Shown: one piece after another, positions 40,763 to 49,743 of the stretch
How positions within the stretch are numbered: the stretch's first letter is position 1
How the letters are laid out: each line of letters opens with the position of its first letter
Source of the DNA: Denitrobaculum tricleocarpae
GTDB lineage: Bacteria > Pseudomonadota > Alphaproteobacteria > Kiloniellales > Kiloniellaceae
Direction of reading: 5' to 3'
DNA: 64,000 nt
NCBI RefSeq assembly: GCF_007004665.1
Contig: NZ_ML660060.1
Location: forward strand, 186,001-250,000
The notes under the pieces: generated by a model
Database searches by the model: none
What the model saw: the letters and a program-made list of their open reading frames with translations, nothing else
Told to the model about the DNA's origin: nothing
Made by a program: the position numbers and the translations under genes

Positions 40763-41662
40763 TCAATCGCGCAGTTTGACGCCGCCCACATCGCCGACGA
40801 AATCACAGAGTGTCGGCACATAGTCCTCGCCTCGCCCGTCGGCTTTGGCCATGGAAAGCAGGTGATAGGTGGCAGGCGCGATAAAAGAGGGCATGTCGGC
40901 GGCTTCGGCCATGCGCATGTAGTAGCCGACGTCCTTTCGGGCATTCGCGACCGAGAATTGCAGGTTTGAGGCATCGCCTTTCATGGCATTTGTCATGCAG
41001 AAATCGAACATGCCGCTTTTGAGGGGGCCGGCGGCCATCACCTTGTAGAGATTTTCCAGATCGACACCGGTCTTGACCGCCATTGCGGCGGCTTCCGAGA
41101 TCGCCGAGGCCGTGGTCATGGCAAAAAAATTGTTGATCAGTTTCAGCTTGTGCCCGCTGCCCAGGGGGCCGACATGGAAGATGTTCTCGGCCATGTCTTC
41201 GAGAACCGGCCAGACCTTCTGCACCTCATCCTCACCGCCGCCGACCATCATGTTGAGCAGGCCCTGTTCCGCATGCAGGGGCGTGCGGCCCAATGGAGCA
41301 TCGATCAGCTTTGCACCCTTTGCTTCCAGGGCCGCGCCCATACGCGCGGTCGAAGTCGGATCCGATGTACCACAGTCCACCACCAGCGTGCCCGGCTGGA
41401 TTCCGCTGAGCAGGCCGGCCTCGCCGGTGATCACCGCTTCCACGGCATCCGAAGTCGTCACGCAGATGAAGATGACGTCTGCTTCCAGTGCCAGCGCGCC
41501 GGCGTTGGCCGCTTCCTGAGCGCCTTTGCCGACGAGTTCATCAATGGGTGCGCGGTTGCGGTGCGCCATGACCGTGAGCGGATAGCCTTTGTTGATCAGG
41601 TTGAGGCACATGGCCCGCCCGATCAGCCCGATCCCGACAAAACCAATGCGTTGCTTACTCAT
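40763..41662 (-). CDS. NAD(P)-dependent beta-hydroxyacid dehydrogenase (HIBADH family)
   Basis: A 299-residue protein with Rossmann motif GFVGIGLIGRAMCLNL, substrate loop VDCGTSDPTSTARM (the D-x-S/G-T region), and catalytic Lys in GSGHKLKLINNFF (G-x3-K-x3-N pattern). The length is standard for 3-hydroxyisobutyrate and tartronate-semialdehyde reductases. It stands alone, convergent with the FtrA-like gene. Substrate cannot be chosen among 2-methyl-3-hydroxy acids, tartronate semialdehyde or sulfolactaldehyde-type compounds. Confidence 0.92.
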   Translation of the reverse strand: MSKQRIGFVGIGLIGRAMCLNLINKGYPLTVMAHRNRAPIDELVGKGAQEAANAGALALEADVIFICVTTSDAVEAVITGEAGLLSGIQPGTLVVDCGTSDPTSTARMGAALEAKGAKLIDAPLGRTPLHAEQGLLNMMVGGGEDEVQKVWPVLEDMAENIFHVGPLGSGHKLKLINNFFAMTTASAISEAAAMAVKTGVDLENLYKVMAAGPLKSGMFDFCMTNAMKGDASNLQFSVANARKDVGYYMRMAEAADMPSFIAPATYHLLSMAKADGRGEDYVPTLCDFVGDVGGVKLRD

Positions 41663-41861
41663 ATCTTCCTATCCCTGGTGCTGTTCGTTGTTGTGCCGGC
41701 AGTCGGGCGCAGTTTCACCATCTCTCCCGACTGAAGGAGATTTAGAGGCAAAGTCTAAACGACGGAGGCACGCCGCGCTATGTCTCTCCCAGCAGACTGC
41801 TTTGCGGAAAGACGCAGGTATGCTCTCTTTGCTGCACTCTTCCGGGAGCCTGTGCGGAGAC

Positions 41862-41895
41862 AAAAAAAGCGCCCCGCTATGCGGGACGCTTTTTC
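41862..41895 (-). terminator. intrinsic terminator downstream of the cold-shock gene
   Basis: Stem GCGTCCCGC / GCGGGGCGC (one mismatch) with a 3-base loop, A-rich on one side and followed on the minus strand by seven T residues. It lies about 57 bp past the cold-shock gene's stop. Confidence 0.9.
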
Positions 41896-41951
41896 TATTC
41901 CTGCCCGTTCAGACCCGATGGCGGGTTTGAACGGCGGTCAATAAACCGGTT

Positions 41952-42158
41952 TTACTCTACGCGGAGGTTCGCGGCGGACGCACGGCCCTGCCGGTCATTC
42001 TCCAGATCGAATTCGATCTTCTGACCTTCCTGCGGGTGGTCGATGCCGGAGCGCTCGACTGCGGAAATGTGGACAAAAACGTCCTTGCCGCCATCGTCAG
42101 GTTGGATGAAGCCGAAGCCCTTCTGGGCGTTAAACCACTTTACGGTACCAGTAGCCAT
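41952..42158 (-). CDS. cold-shock protein, CspA family
   Basis: A 68-residue cold-shock domain: TGTVKWFNAQKGFGFIQ (RNP1-type KGFGFI) and DVFVHISA (RNP2-type), ending in a short basic tail. Full length for the family. It binds single-stranded RNA and DNA and can melt RNA structure. Directly upstream on the same strand is a DEAD-box helicase gene, with a 101-base gap containing two inverted repeats, so both may be expressed together in cold or growth-phase stress. A strong terminator follows. Confidence 0.96.
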   Translation of the reverse strand: MATGTVKWFNAQKGFGFIQPDDGGKDVFVHISAVERSGIDHPQEGQKIEFDLENDRQGRASAANLRVE

Positions 42159-42185
42159 TTATCGTTCCTAGTCTTCTGTGTGAAT

Positions 42186-42241
42186 GTGATCCGACCTGGA
42201 TCACGGGGTGGAAATCTCCACGTTCCCTATCTGGAAACGTG
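42186..42241. promoter_or_regulatory. two inverted repeats in the helicase-cspA gap
   Basis: GTGATCC / GGATCAC (7-bp arms, 5-bp spacer; 42186-42204) and CACGTTCCC / GGAAACGTG (one mismatch, 5-bp spacer; 42219-42241). They lie 28-83 bp upstream of the cold-shock start and could be leader structures of cspA mRNA, a helicase terminator, or an operator. Confidence 0.5.
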
Positions 42242-42259
42242 CCTCAAAAAAAGTGCCTA

Positions 42260-43666
42260 TCATGCCGCGGTACGGACAGGACCACGCCTGGACCGCCGCC
42301 TGCGATTCCTCGGTTTTGCGGGATCGGCCGCCTGGCCGTTCTGCTTCGCAGCCGCTTTCTGGGCGCCCTGGGCGGCCACCGGCTGTTTCGATCGCTCCTG
42401 CTTCTTACCTGCAGGTTGCTTTTGTTGCGGGCGCCCTGGTTTGCGGCCCCGGTTGCGCTGGCGTTTGGGTCCGTTGCCCCGGCGTTCGTCCCGGTTGTCG
42501 CGGTCCGCTTCAGGACTTGCGGCCTGGGCAAAACCTTCAGGGGTCCCGGCAACGCTCAACCGCTTCTTGGTCAGACGTTCGATGTCGCGCAGGTAGCTGC
42601 GCTCTTTCGAATCGCAGAAGGAGACGGCGATCCCCGTCGTGCCGGCGCGCGCGGTCCGGCCAATCCGATGGACGTAACTTTCCGGCTCGTTCGGCAGTTC
42701 GAAATTGATGACGTGCGTGACGTTATCCACATCGATGCCCCGCGCGGCGATATCGGTCGCCACGAGAACCCGGACTGAGCCTTCCTTGAACTCGGAGAGC
42801 GCCTTTTGGCGGGCCGACTGCGACTTGTTGCCATGGATTGCACGGGCTGTGATGCCGGCCTTCTCAAGATGGCCGGCCACCCGGTTGGCGCCATGCTTGG
42901 TGCGGGTGAAAACGATCACGCGGGCAAAGTCTGTGTCGGCAAGCAGTGTTGCCAGCAGGCCGCGTTTCCGGCTGCCGTCGACAAAATAAACCTGCTGTTC
43001 GATCCGCTCGACCGTCGTGGCCGCCGGGGTAATCTCAACCCGTTGCGGGTCGTTCAGAAGGTCTGCGGCAAGATGTGCGACATCGTTCGGCATGGTGGCC
43101 GAGAAGAGCAGCGAATGGCGCTTTTTCGGCACAGCCGCGACGATCTTACGGACATCGCGGATGAAGCCCATGTCCAGCATGCGGTCGGCCTCGTCCAGGA
43201 TCAGGATCTCGACTGCGTCCAGGCGCAGGTGCTTCTGCGACAGCAGGTCCAGAAGGCGGCCTGGGGTCGCAACCAGGATATCGAGCCCTTTTGACAAGGC
43301 CCGCACCTGCGGGTTCTGGCCAACTCCACCGAAGATTACGCTGTGGCGAAGCTTCAGGTGCGTGCCATAGGTCTCGATGCCTTCACCGATCTGGATCGCC
43401 AGTTCTCGTGTCGGTGCCAGGATGAGTGCCCTGGTGCCGCGCGCCGGCGCGCGCTGGTCCGATTCGGACAGTCGCTGCAGCAGGGGCAGGGCGAAGGCGG
43501 CGGTTTTACCGGTTCCGGTCTGAGCGATCCCGAGCAAATCCCTGCCTTTAAGCAGGAGCGGGATGGCCTGTTGCTGAATGGGAGTCGGATTGAGGTAGTT
43601 TTCCGCGTGCAACGCACGCTGAAGGGGCTCGACAATGCCGAGCTCGGCAAAAGTACTAGTGGTCAA
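42260..43666 (-). CDS. DEAD-box ATP-dependent RNA helicase, RhlE-like
   Basis: A 468-residue helicase with all core motifs: Q motif ([12 protein letters not shown]), AQTGTGKT (I), PTRELA (Ia), [13 protein letters not shown] (II), FSATMP (III), [12 protein letters not shown] (V) and [10 protein letters not shown] (VI). The C-terminal 100 residues are a basic, Arg/Asn/Gln-rich tail ([26 protein letters not shown]), usual for RhlE/CsdA-type RNA binding. It is followed by a cold-shock gene. The roughly 290-base AT-rich upstream region may be a long leader. Likely role: RNA remodelling during ribosome assembly or cold adaptation. Confidence 0.96.
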   Translation of the reverse strand: MTTSTFAELGIVEPLQRALHAENYLNPTPIQQQAIPLLLKGRDLLGIAQTGTGKTAAFALPLLQRLSESDQRAPARGTRALILAPTRELAIQIGEGIETYGTHLKLRHSVIFGGVGQNPQVRALSKGLDILVATPGRLLDLLSQKHLRLDAVEILILDEADRMLDMGFIRDVRKIVAAVPKKRHSLLFSATMPNDVAHLAADLLNDPQRVEITPAATTVERIEQQVYFVDGSRKRGLLATLLADTDFARVIVFTRTKHGANRVAGHLEKAGITARAIHGNKSQSARQKALSEFKEGSVRVLVATDIAARGIDVDNVTHVINFELPNEPESYVHRIGRTARAGTTGIAVSFCDSKERSYLRDIERLTKKRLSVAGTPEGFAQAASPEADRDNRDERRGNGPKRQRNRGRKPGRPQQKQPAGKKQERSKQPVAAQGAQKAAAKQNGQAADPAKPRNRRRRSRRGPVRTAA

Positions 43667-43896
43667 GAAGTGTCTTTCTGCGCTTTATCACGGTAAATCG
43701 TCACTGTTCTTCGATCTACTGTGCGACGCTCTCATTGCGTCCCGTGCGCGACGGGGGACGAAAACAAAATAATTATACTGTCTCATGATACGACGCACTC
43801 GGTTATGTTTGGTGCGTATCGCGCTATCATAAGATGATGATGCAATGCACAAATGTGGTATCCCGCGTCAGAAGTCAAGCTTAATCTATTCGCAGG

Positions 43897-43943
43897 GGTT
43901 TTGAGAGCCGGCCCGGCCATGGGCCGGTCCCGGTCTCTCAAAC
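43897..43943 (-). terminator. long hairpin after the DUF6134 gene
   Basis: Inverted repeat with outer arms GGTTTTGAGAG / CTCTCAAACC and a GC-rich inner stem CCGGCCC / GGGCCGG, starting about ten bases past the stop of the DUF6134 gene. No clear T-run, but size and position fit transcription termination. Confidence 0.6.
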
Positions 43944-43953
43944 CGCTTTATTT

Positions 43954-44769
43954 TCAGTGCTGTGCAGGCCCGATGCTGGTCATTTCGAGCCGAACGCAGT
44001 CTCCGATCAGGGGGTAACCCGCAAGGCTTGGACCGCTGGCCGACACGGGATGCCGCGCGGGCACATAGTCGATTTGCGAGCCGTCACCGGGCGCAGCGAA
44101 GTTCATCTTCAGCAGGCAGCCCTTGTCGTCGTACCAAAGATTGAGATCGACATCGCCTGAAATTTCGAAACTGCGCGCGGCTTCTTGTCCCCAGGGCATG
44201 GGGACATAGCTCTTGCTCGCTGCTGCTGCCACGTTGATCTGTGCGAGCTCGCCGGTTTGGGTGTTCAGGAGCGTCTCGGCTTTGGGCGTATCCGGGTGCC
44301 AGTAGCTGCTGGGGATAACGTCGGACGGCAGGACCGCGTTGCCGCTGTCAGATTCGACCACGAAGCCCTCGGCGCTGGCCCGGCCCTTGACCCAGTGCTC
44401 GGTGCCGTCGTCATCGGTCTTTGTCTTGATCGAGTAGAGCTGCCCGTCGCGCCAGATTTCCTGGTTTCGGTGCGTGTAGCGATAGACCGTGATGAAAGCG
44501 AACTTGACCTCAAGGTCGATGCTCACATCAACGACCAAGTCTTCGCCGCGCCGGGTAAAATCGATGCTGTGGTTCCCGATCGCATCACCTTCACGCAGGA
44601 CGCTGAAGCCAAAGTCACTCTTCTTGTGGATGGCGCTGACCTGATCCAGATCACCCGCGGATGCCTGCTTGGCGAGCAGGCCCAGGAAGAGTGCGGCGAA
44701 GAGCGTGACCGTCAGAGCCTTTGAGGCCTGACCGGCAAACGATGTGCGGCTCGAAGTCCGTGCAGTCAT
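43954..44769 (-). CDS. DUF6134 family exported protein
   Basis: A 271-residue protein with a signal peptide (about 1-39: basic start, LTVTLFAALFLGLLAKQASA) and a beta-rich mature part: FGFSVLREGDAIGNHSIDF, VYRYTHRNQEIWRDGQLYSIKTKTDDDG, VIPSSYWHP, LWYDDKGCLLKMNF. These match DUF6134, a periplasmic family of unknown function. ATG 44769 is preferred over 44784 because AAGGAAAG then sits at the right distance. It ends a minus-strand set with a DUF3833 lipoprotein and a GPH-type transporter. Confidence 0.85.
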   Translation of the reverse strand: MTARTSSRTSFAGQASKALTVTLFAALFLGLLAKQASAGDLDQVSAIHKKSDFGFSVLREGDAIGNHSIDFTRRGEDLVVDVSIDLEVKFAFITVYRYTHRNQEIWRDGQLYSIKTKTDDDGTEHWVKGRASAEGFVVESDSGNAVLPSDVIPSSYWHPDTPKAETLLNTQTGELAQINVAAAASKSYVPMPWGQEAARSFEISGDVDLNLWYDDKGCLLKMNFAAPGDGSQIDYVPARHPVSASGPSLAGYPLIGDCVRLEMTSIGPAQH

Positions 44770-44790
44770 GGGTCTTTCCTTCATCTGGTT

Positions 44791-45432
44791 TTAAAACCGG
44801 CCGCCGCCAACGGCTGTTTTTACATTGCGGAGGTGTTCACGCGGCTCAAACTCTGCCAGCGTCTCGATGTGATCTGAGCTCTCCCCTTCCAGACCGCTCT
44901 CCTGCGCCGGTTCTTTGGAGAAGAAGATCAGGGCTTCGCCGACTTTGATGCCGAACTTGGACACATAAGCGCGGTTGATCATGACCCGCTCGTCCTGAAG
45001 CCAGAGCCAATCGTCGAACTTGACGCGCAGGGTGCTGTCGCCGACCGGCAAATCAAAGTAGTAGGTCCAGTTGAGGGCGTTGCCTGAGACTTTGCCTTTG
45101 GCTGTGCCGACCACGCCTGCCGCGCTGCCCTCCCAGTCCTCGGGACCGGTTTTACGCAGGGTCCAGATGCGCTGTTCGGTTTCGCCGTCGTCATAGACGA
45201 AATCTTCTACGAGGGTCAGCGTTTCGCCGTCCCAGGTGCCTTCGATATCGACGGTAAAGCGCCGCCTCACATTGTCGAAGCGATCCTGGAAATGTCCCCA
45301 GGCCTTGAGTTGTCCAACGAAGTATTCTTCGAGTTTCAACGCGGGTTCCGCCTGTTTAAAGTCTTCCAATTTCAATCCACCACATGATGCGACCGACAGT
45401 GCGGTCAGTAGAAAAAGAACCCCCCGAATCAT
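44791..45432 (-). CDS. DUF3833 family lipoprotein
   Basis: A 213-residue protein with a lipoprotein signal (VLFLLTALSVASCGG, lipobox Cys about residue 17). The rest matches DUF3833: LEEYFVGQLKAWGHFQDRFDNVRRRFTVDIEG, TLVEDFVYDDGETEQRIWTLRK, GKVSGNALNWTYYFDL, DDWLWLQDERVMINRAYVSKFG. The function is unknown; related genes are often seen beside MFS transporters and lipid-modifying enzymes. It lies between the transporter and the DUF6134 gene with short gaps, indicating an operon. Confidence 0.88.
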   Translation of the reverse strand: MIRGVLFLLTALSVASCGGLKLEDFKQAEPALKLEEYFVGQLKAWGHFQDRFDNVRRRFTVDIEGTWDGETLTLVEDFVYDDGETEQRIWTLRKTGPEDWEGSAAGVVGTAKGKVSGNALNWTYYFDLPVGDSTLRVKFDDWLWLQDERVMINRAYVSKFGIKVGEALIFFSKEPAQESGLEGESSDHIETLAEFEPREHLRNVKTAVGGGRF

Positions 45433-45471
45433 TTTCCCCGTCTCCTCATTGCCTTCGCCTTTGTCATGGCG

Positions 45472-47007
45472 TCAGCGTTGTTCCGCGGGCTGAAAGCCCT
45501 TTTCTATTCCGGTTACGGCTGTCACCGCGCCTATTTGGTTTTCGTTTTCTGGGTTCAGGCCTTCGCTCTGGCCGTTGCTCTCTCTCTGGGCCAGGCGTAT
45601 CCGGATTGCGTCATGCACGGCGTGCGTGACCGGATAGTTCCGCATCAGAAGAACCGCTGAAATCTTGAGCGCGACCGGCAGGCCGCCGTACAGCAGGGAC
45701 AGCACGAGCAGCCCGACCGCCGTGTTCTCTCCGGTTGCGGAGAAGCCCGCGAGGTCCAGGAGCGGGAAGGCCAGACCGATGGCAATGGCGAAGGTCAATT
45801 TCGACGCGGTGCCCCAGACCGCGAAAAAGATTCCGGCGCGCCGGTAGCCGGTTTTGTCTTCGTCCCAGTCGACGAGATCGGCCTGCAAGGCTGCCGGCAG
45901 CGCGAGATCCGCACCCGCCGCAATGCCGGTGATCACGACGATCACGAGGAAAGCGGTCGTGTCGCCGGTCCCCAGGAACGGAACCCAGACGAAAGCAAGA
46001 CAGGCCGTGGTCATGGCGATGCGCCAAGCGCCGTGTTTGCTCCAGCGCTTCGAGGCCACGACCCAAACCGGAACCGACAGAGCGCAGACCCCGAAATAGA
46101 CCACCAGCAGGAAGCCGGCCTGATCGGCGGCGCCCAGCACATGAGTTGCAAAGAGCAGGAAGAGCGTCGCGGGCAGGGCGTTCGCGATCCCGTTCAGCAG
46201 GTAGCTCACCATCAGCTTTCGAACCGGCGGGGCTTCTTTAAAGAGCGAAAAGCTGGCCAGGATCGACCCGGTTGGGAGCTTCGATTTTCCGTTGTCGGGC
46301 ACGAACAGGCAGCAAACCGCAACCGCGAGGGCAAGGGTGACGACAATCATCACGCTATTACCCTGCAGGATCGCGCCGAGGTTTTCGGCCGCTTCTCCCG
46401 CCGGGGCGTCGTTAGCGGCCGTTGTGCCGGCGTCCATGCCCAGGACCAAGGGTAAGGTCAGGGCTGCGAGGCTTCCCAGAAGGCCGAAGAGAACGCGCGT
46501 GCCGCTGATCCGGCTGCGCTCATGGTAGTCCGGCGAGAGTTCCGCACCCCAGGCGTAGGTGGGTACGACCACGGCGGTTCCGGCGAGGTAGATGAGGATG
46601 GCCCAACCCAGCAGGTAAAAGGCGCTCGGGTTCTCGGGCGGCTGGAACAGCATCCAGACCGAGAGTGCAATCAGGGGGCTGCCGATGAGAACCCAGAGAC
46701 GGCGCCGTCCCAGGCGTGCCGGGGTCTTTTCCGAGAGATACCCTACGATCGGATCGGTGATGGTGTCCCAGAGCCGCGCGATCAGCAGGACACCGCCGAT
46801 CATCGTCAGGCTGAGGCCCGTGGCCTGGGCGTAATAGGTGGGCAGGAAGACCTGCAGGCTGAGGACGGTCGCCGCCAATGGAAAGGCCAAAAACCCGTAG
46901 CCGGCCATAATGCCGAGAGGCAGTTTCTCAAGAGTCGGAGATGACGAAGGGGTGACCGACGCTGCTGCGTCCGCCTGTCCTTCACTGCTCCGGTCTGTCT
47001 GTGCCAT
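45472..47007 (-). CDS. MFS transporter of the glycoside-pentoside-hexuronide (GPH) type
   Basis: A 511-residue polytopic protein with about 12 helices. The cytosolic loop RLWDTITDPIVGYLSEKTPARLGRRRLWVLIGSP is the MFS_2/GPH signature (D-x-x-x-D-P, R-x-G-R-R-R). GITAGADLALPAALQADLVDWDEDKTGYRR is the second-half signature. It likely drives cation-coupled uptake or export of a small solute or lipid. It opens the operon with DUF3833 and DUF6134 proteins, so a cell-envelope substrate is plausible but unproven. Confidence 0.9.
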   Translation of the reverse strand: MAQTDRSSEGQADAAASVTPSSSPTLEKLPLGIMAGYGFLAFPLAATVLSLQVFLPTYYAQATGLSLTMIGGVLLIARLWDTITDPIVGYLSEKTPARLGRRRLWVLIGSPLIALSVWMLFQPPENPSAFYLLGWAILIYLAGTAVVVPTYAWGAELSPDYHERSRISGTRVLFGLLGSLAALTLPLVLGMDAGTTAANDAPAGEAAENLGAILQGNSVMIVVTLALAVAVCCLFVPDNGKSKLPTGSILASFSLFKEAPPVRKLMVSYLLNGIANALPATLFLLFATHVLGAADQAGFLLVVYFGVCALSVPVWVVASKRWSKHGAWRIAMTTACLAFVWVPFLGTGDTTAFLVIVVITGIAAGADLALPAALQADLVDWDEDKTGYRRAGIFFAVWGTASKLTFAIAIGLAFPLLDLAGFSATGENTAVGLLVLSLLYGGLPVALKISAVLLMRNYPVTHAVHDAIRIRLAQRESNGQSEGLNPENENQIGAVTAVTGIEKGFQPAEQR

Positions 47008-47221
47008 CTCTTTGCTTCTTTCCAGTGGGTCGCGTTACCCGATTGACTGAGTGGTTCTGCGGCCAGCTTTGCGAGCGGTTGCAATGGCTTGCCGTCTCTC
47101 TTGAACGGTCTCTATACGTCGGGGGGCGGGAATTGGATGTGTGAGGACAGGCGGAATCAGCGCGGGTGGTGATTCCCGGCACGGCAGGTGCACGACAGAT
47201 GGCGAGAAGTGCCCGGAAAAG

Positions 47222-48889
47222 TCAGCTTTTTTGCCAATCCGGCCGGGCCTGCCGCCACCAGGATTGCCAGTTCTGAAGATTAAACCCGAAGCGCTGGCCC
47301 GTCAGGATGCTCAAGGCGCCGATTGCGTCGCCTTTCAGCCACAGAGGATCGTTGGGCTGCACAAGGCGGGATATGAGCGCATCGATGGTTTCCGCGTCCT
47401 TTTGCGCCAGTTCGGCGGCGGCCCACATGGCGGCCTGCTGAGGATCGAAATACTTTGCCGCGCCGTTCTCCGCCTTGGTCCAGGGGGCTGCGATCATGTC
47501 CGGTGGCACGCGGCCCTGACCTGACACAGCCATGGCCCAGAGCGTGATCGAGGCGCCGATATCGCCCGCAGGCTCGACAACGACGTCCCGAAAGGGATTC
47601 ATGCGCCCGGCGGGGCGGGGCGTCTCCAGGAGTCGATTGAAGAAGTCTTTCGGTGGTGATGAGGTTGCGGCATCGTACGCCAGGTTCCGGATCGGACGCC
47701 CGAACGCGGCGTAGCTCTGCGGATCACGAAGCGCTTCATCCAGCGCCTGCGCCTGAGCGGTCCAGTCGGTGATGCGCATTTTGGGTTTCGGCTTAAGCTC
47801 CGGAAGTGGCGTGATTTCACTGCCGCCAGACCTTGAGGTCCCGTGCTGGAAACCCCAGAGGATACCTTGTCCGTCTGCACCCGCGCCGCCGATGTAAACC
47901 CAATCTGCGGAAGCGATCACATCAAAGGGCTCGCCGTCCGCCAGATTCCCGGCCAAGGTCCAGTCGGTGCCATTTTCACTCCGCCAGAGTTGGCCGCCGC
48001 TGGCGCTGTCCGAGATCGCCCAAAGCCGGCTGCCGTCGGATGCGAGATCGAAGGGCCGCCAGCCCGGTCGGGTTTCGGTGACTGCTTCGGAACGCGCGCC
48101 GTTACTGCGCCAGACCGCCGCACCGTCCTCTCGCCGGATGATGCCGTAAACCTCGTTACCGTGGCGAACCACTTCCGACATGGGCAGATCCCTGGGCCAG
48201 TCAGGCAAGTCGCTGACTCTCGTTCCATCGTAGCGGACCATTTTCCGGCCTTCAGGGCCTCTCAGATGCCCGACCAGGACCCCGCCGACTTCAACCAGGT
48301 CGACGATCCTCGATACACGGCGATCCGGCGTCGGGTGATCGTAGGCTTGGCGCCAGGTCCGTCCCTGATCGGACGAGACCTGCAGTCCCGCGCGCCAGCC
48401 TGAAGTCGCCGCCACCAGCTTCCCCTTCAACTCCGCCATGGCGAAGACGTGGAACATCCGCGCCGTCGTGATCTGGCCTGTCGCCCAGTCTTCGCCGTTA
48501 GTGACCTGAAAATCGCCCCAACCCGGCGAGAGGCGCGGATCCTCGGACGGCCAATAAAGCAGTCCGTTGGTGACAAAGGGGGTCCCTGCGTCCTGGCTCC
48601 AAAGGTGGCGCTCGTAGCGCGTTTCTTGAGTTGCAGGGTTGTAGCTGTAGATCTCCGCGGAGTTATGATCGACGCCTTTGACGCTGTTGGTAAACCAGAG
48701 CCGGTCTCGGAAAACCGCCATTTGGCTGATCACGGGCCATGGGCCCGTCTGCGTCAGAACCGGAAGCTCCGGAACCGATGAGGGAAGGGATTGACCGGCG
48801 GCGAACGACGAACCGGCTATCAGGATCGCAGCAGCGAGAAACCCGGTAAACCTGGTGTCAAGCGAGAGACGGGAGATCGGTTTTCGCAT
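47222..48889 (-). CDS. secreted beta-propeller-like protein, unrecognised family
   Basis: A 555-residue protein with a signal peptide (LDTRFTGFLAAAILIAGSSFAAGQ). Residues about 45-390 contain repeating beta units with Trp/Asp patterns (LQVSSDQGRTWRQAY, LWRSENGTDWTLAGNL, LWAISDSASGGQLWRS), similar to BNR/Asp-box or sialidase-like propellers. The last 170 residues are helical and end in QNWQSWWRQARPDWQKS, resembling a HEAT-like repeat end. No catalytic residues can be named. It is monocistronic, and a CRP-like site lies in the divergent gap upstream. Probably periplasmic or extracellular binding role. Confidence 0.75.
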   Translation of the reverse strand: MRKPISRLSLDTRFTGFLAAAILIAGSSFAAGQSLPSSVPELPVLTQTGPWPVISQMAVFRDRLWFTNSVKGVDHNSAEIYSYNPATQETRYERHLWSQDAGTPFVTNGLLYWPSEDPRLSPGWGDFQVTNGEDWATGQITTARMFHVFAMAELKGKLVAATSGWRAGLQVSSDQGRTWRQAYDHPTPDRRVSRIVDLVEVGGVLVGHLRGPEGRKMVRYDGTRVSDLPDWPRDLPMSEVVRHGNEVYGIIRREDGAAVWRSNGARSEAVTETRPGWRPFDLASDGSRLWAISDSASGGQLWRSENGTDWTLAGNLADGEPFDVIASADWVYIGGAGADGQGILWGFQHGTSRSGGSEITPLPELKPKPKMRITDWTAQAQALDEALRDPQSYAAFGRPIRNLAYDAATSSPPKDFFNRLLETPRPAGRMNPFRDVVVEPAGDIGASITLWAMAVSGQGRVPPDMIAAPWTKAENGAAKYFDPQQAAMWAAAELAQKDAETIDALISRLVQPNDPLWLKGDAIGALSILTGQRFGFNLQNWQSWWRQARPDWQKS

Positions 48890-48944
48890 TGAAGTAACAT
48901 AAGGCCGACAGGGTTCTTTACTTGCTTCAATCCTTCACAAACCT

Positions 48945-48960
48945 GTGAGCGTGATCACGT
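48945..48960. promoter_or_regulatory. CRP/FNR-like site
   Basis: TGTGA-N6-TCACG, nine of ten consensus bases for a CRP-type dyad, with an embedded perfect CGTGATCACG palindrome. It is 56 bp upstream of the propeller gene start and about 110 bp upstream of the divergent glycosylase-like gene. Confidence 0.4.
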
Positions 48961-49071
48961 TGCGTCGGTCTCGGGCCGATTGCCTCGTCTCATCCACGTT
49001 GCTATTGGAATATGCTTCCTCATGTTTCAACCGGGTGCCGGTACAGCGGACTGACTGCAAGGGGTTCAGCA

Positions 49072-49743
49072 ATGCGCAGCTACGATGAGATTTTTGAACT
49101 GGCCGCCGGTCGCAAGGGCGGCTGCGGGGTTCTCGAGGACTTGCTCTCGAAACCCAAATCCGCCGACGTGCTCGCCAAGCTGGGCGATGACCGCTGGCTT
49201 GCGGGCATGACCCGGTCTGTGTTTCAGGCTGGCTTCAACTGGAAGGTCATCGAGAAGAAATGGCCGGGGTTCGAAGAGGCCTTCGAGAGCTTTGATCCAA
49301 GGCGCTGGTCGCTGATGTCCGACGAGGATCTCGATCGATTGGTCAAGGATACGCGCATCGTGCGCAACGCCGTGAAGATCCTGTCCGTGCGCGACAACGC
49401 GATTTTTCTGACGGACCTTGCCCGCGAACACGGCACCGCGGCCAAGTGTCTGGGGAACTGGCCACCCGACGACTACATCGGCCTGCTGGAACTCTTGAAG
49501 AAGCGCGGCGGCCGTTTGGGCGGCACAACCGCCCAGTGTTTCCTGCGCCAAATCGGTAAGGACAGCTTTGTGCTTTCCAAAGACGTCGTCACGGCCCTCA
49601 TCCGTGAGGGTGTCGTGGAGAAGACGCCCGGATCCAAGTCCTCCATGCGCGCGGTGCAGGATGCCTTTAATACCTGGTCCCGGGAGAGTGGGCGGTCACT
49701 CACCGAGATCAGCCGGACCCTCGCCATGTCCGTCGAGAGCTAA
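49072..49743 (+). CDS. DNA-3-methyladenine glycosylase I family protein, atypical
   Basis: A 223-residue protein with the Tag-family core: VFQAGFNWKVIEKKWPGFEEAFESFDP, then MSDEDLDRLVKDTRIVRNAVKILSVRDNA. Compared with E. coli Tag, the N-terminal Cys-x-Trp start and the C-terminal His/Cys zinc ligands are missing, and the Glu of the L-E-G-Q-Q-A-G-L-S-W loop appears replaced. It may belong to a divergent clade with another substrate. ATG 49072 is preceded by AAGGGG. Its end overlaps the convergent regulator gene by 35 bp. Confidence 0.82.
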   Translation: MRSYDEIFELAAGRKGGCGVLEDLLSKPKSADVLAKLGDDRWLAGMTRSVFQAGFNWKVIEKKWPGFEEAFESFDPRRWSLMSDEDLDRLVKDTRIVRNAVKILSVRDNAIFLTDLAREHGTAAKCLGNWPPDDYIGLLELLKKRGGRLGGTTAQCFLRQIGKDSFVLSKDVVTALIREGVVEKTPGSKSSMRAVQDAFNTWSRESGRSLTEISRTLAMSVES

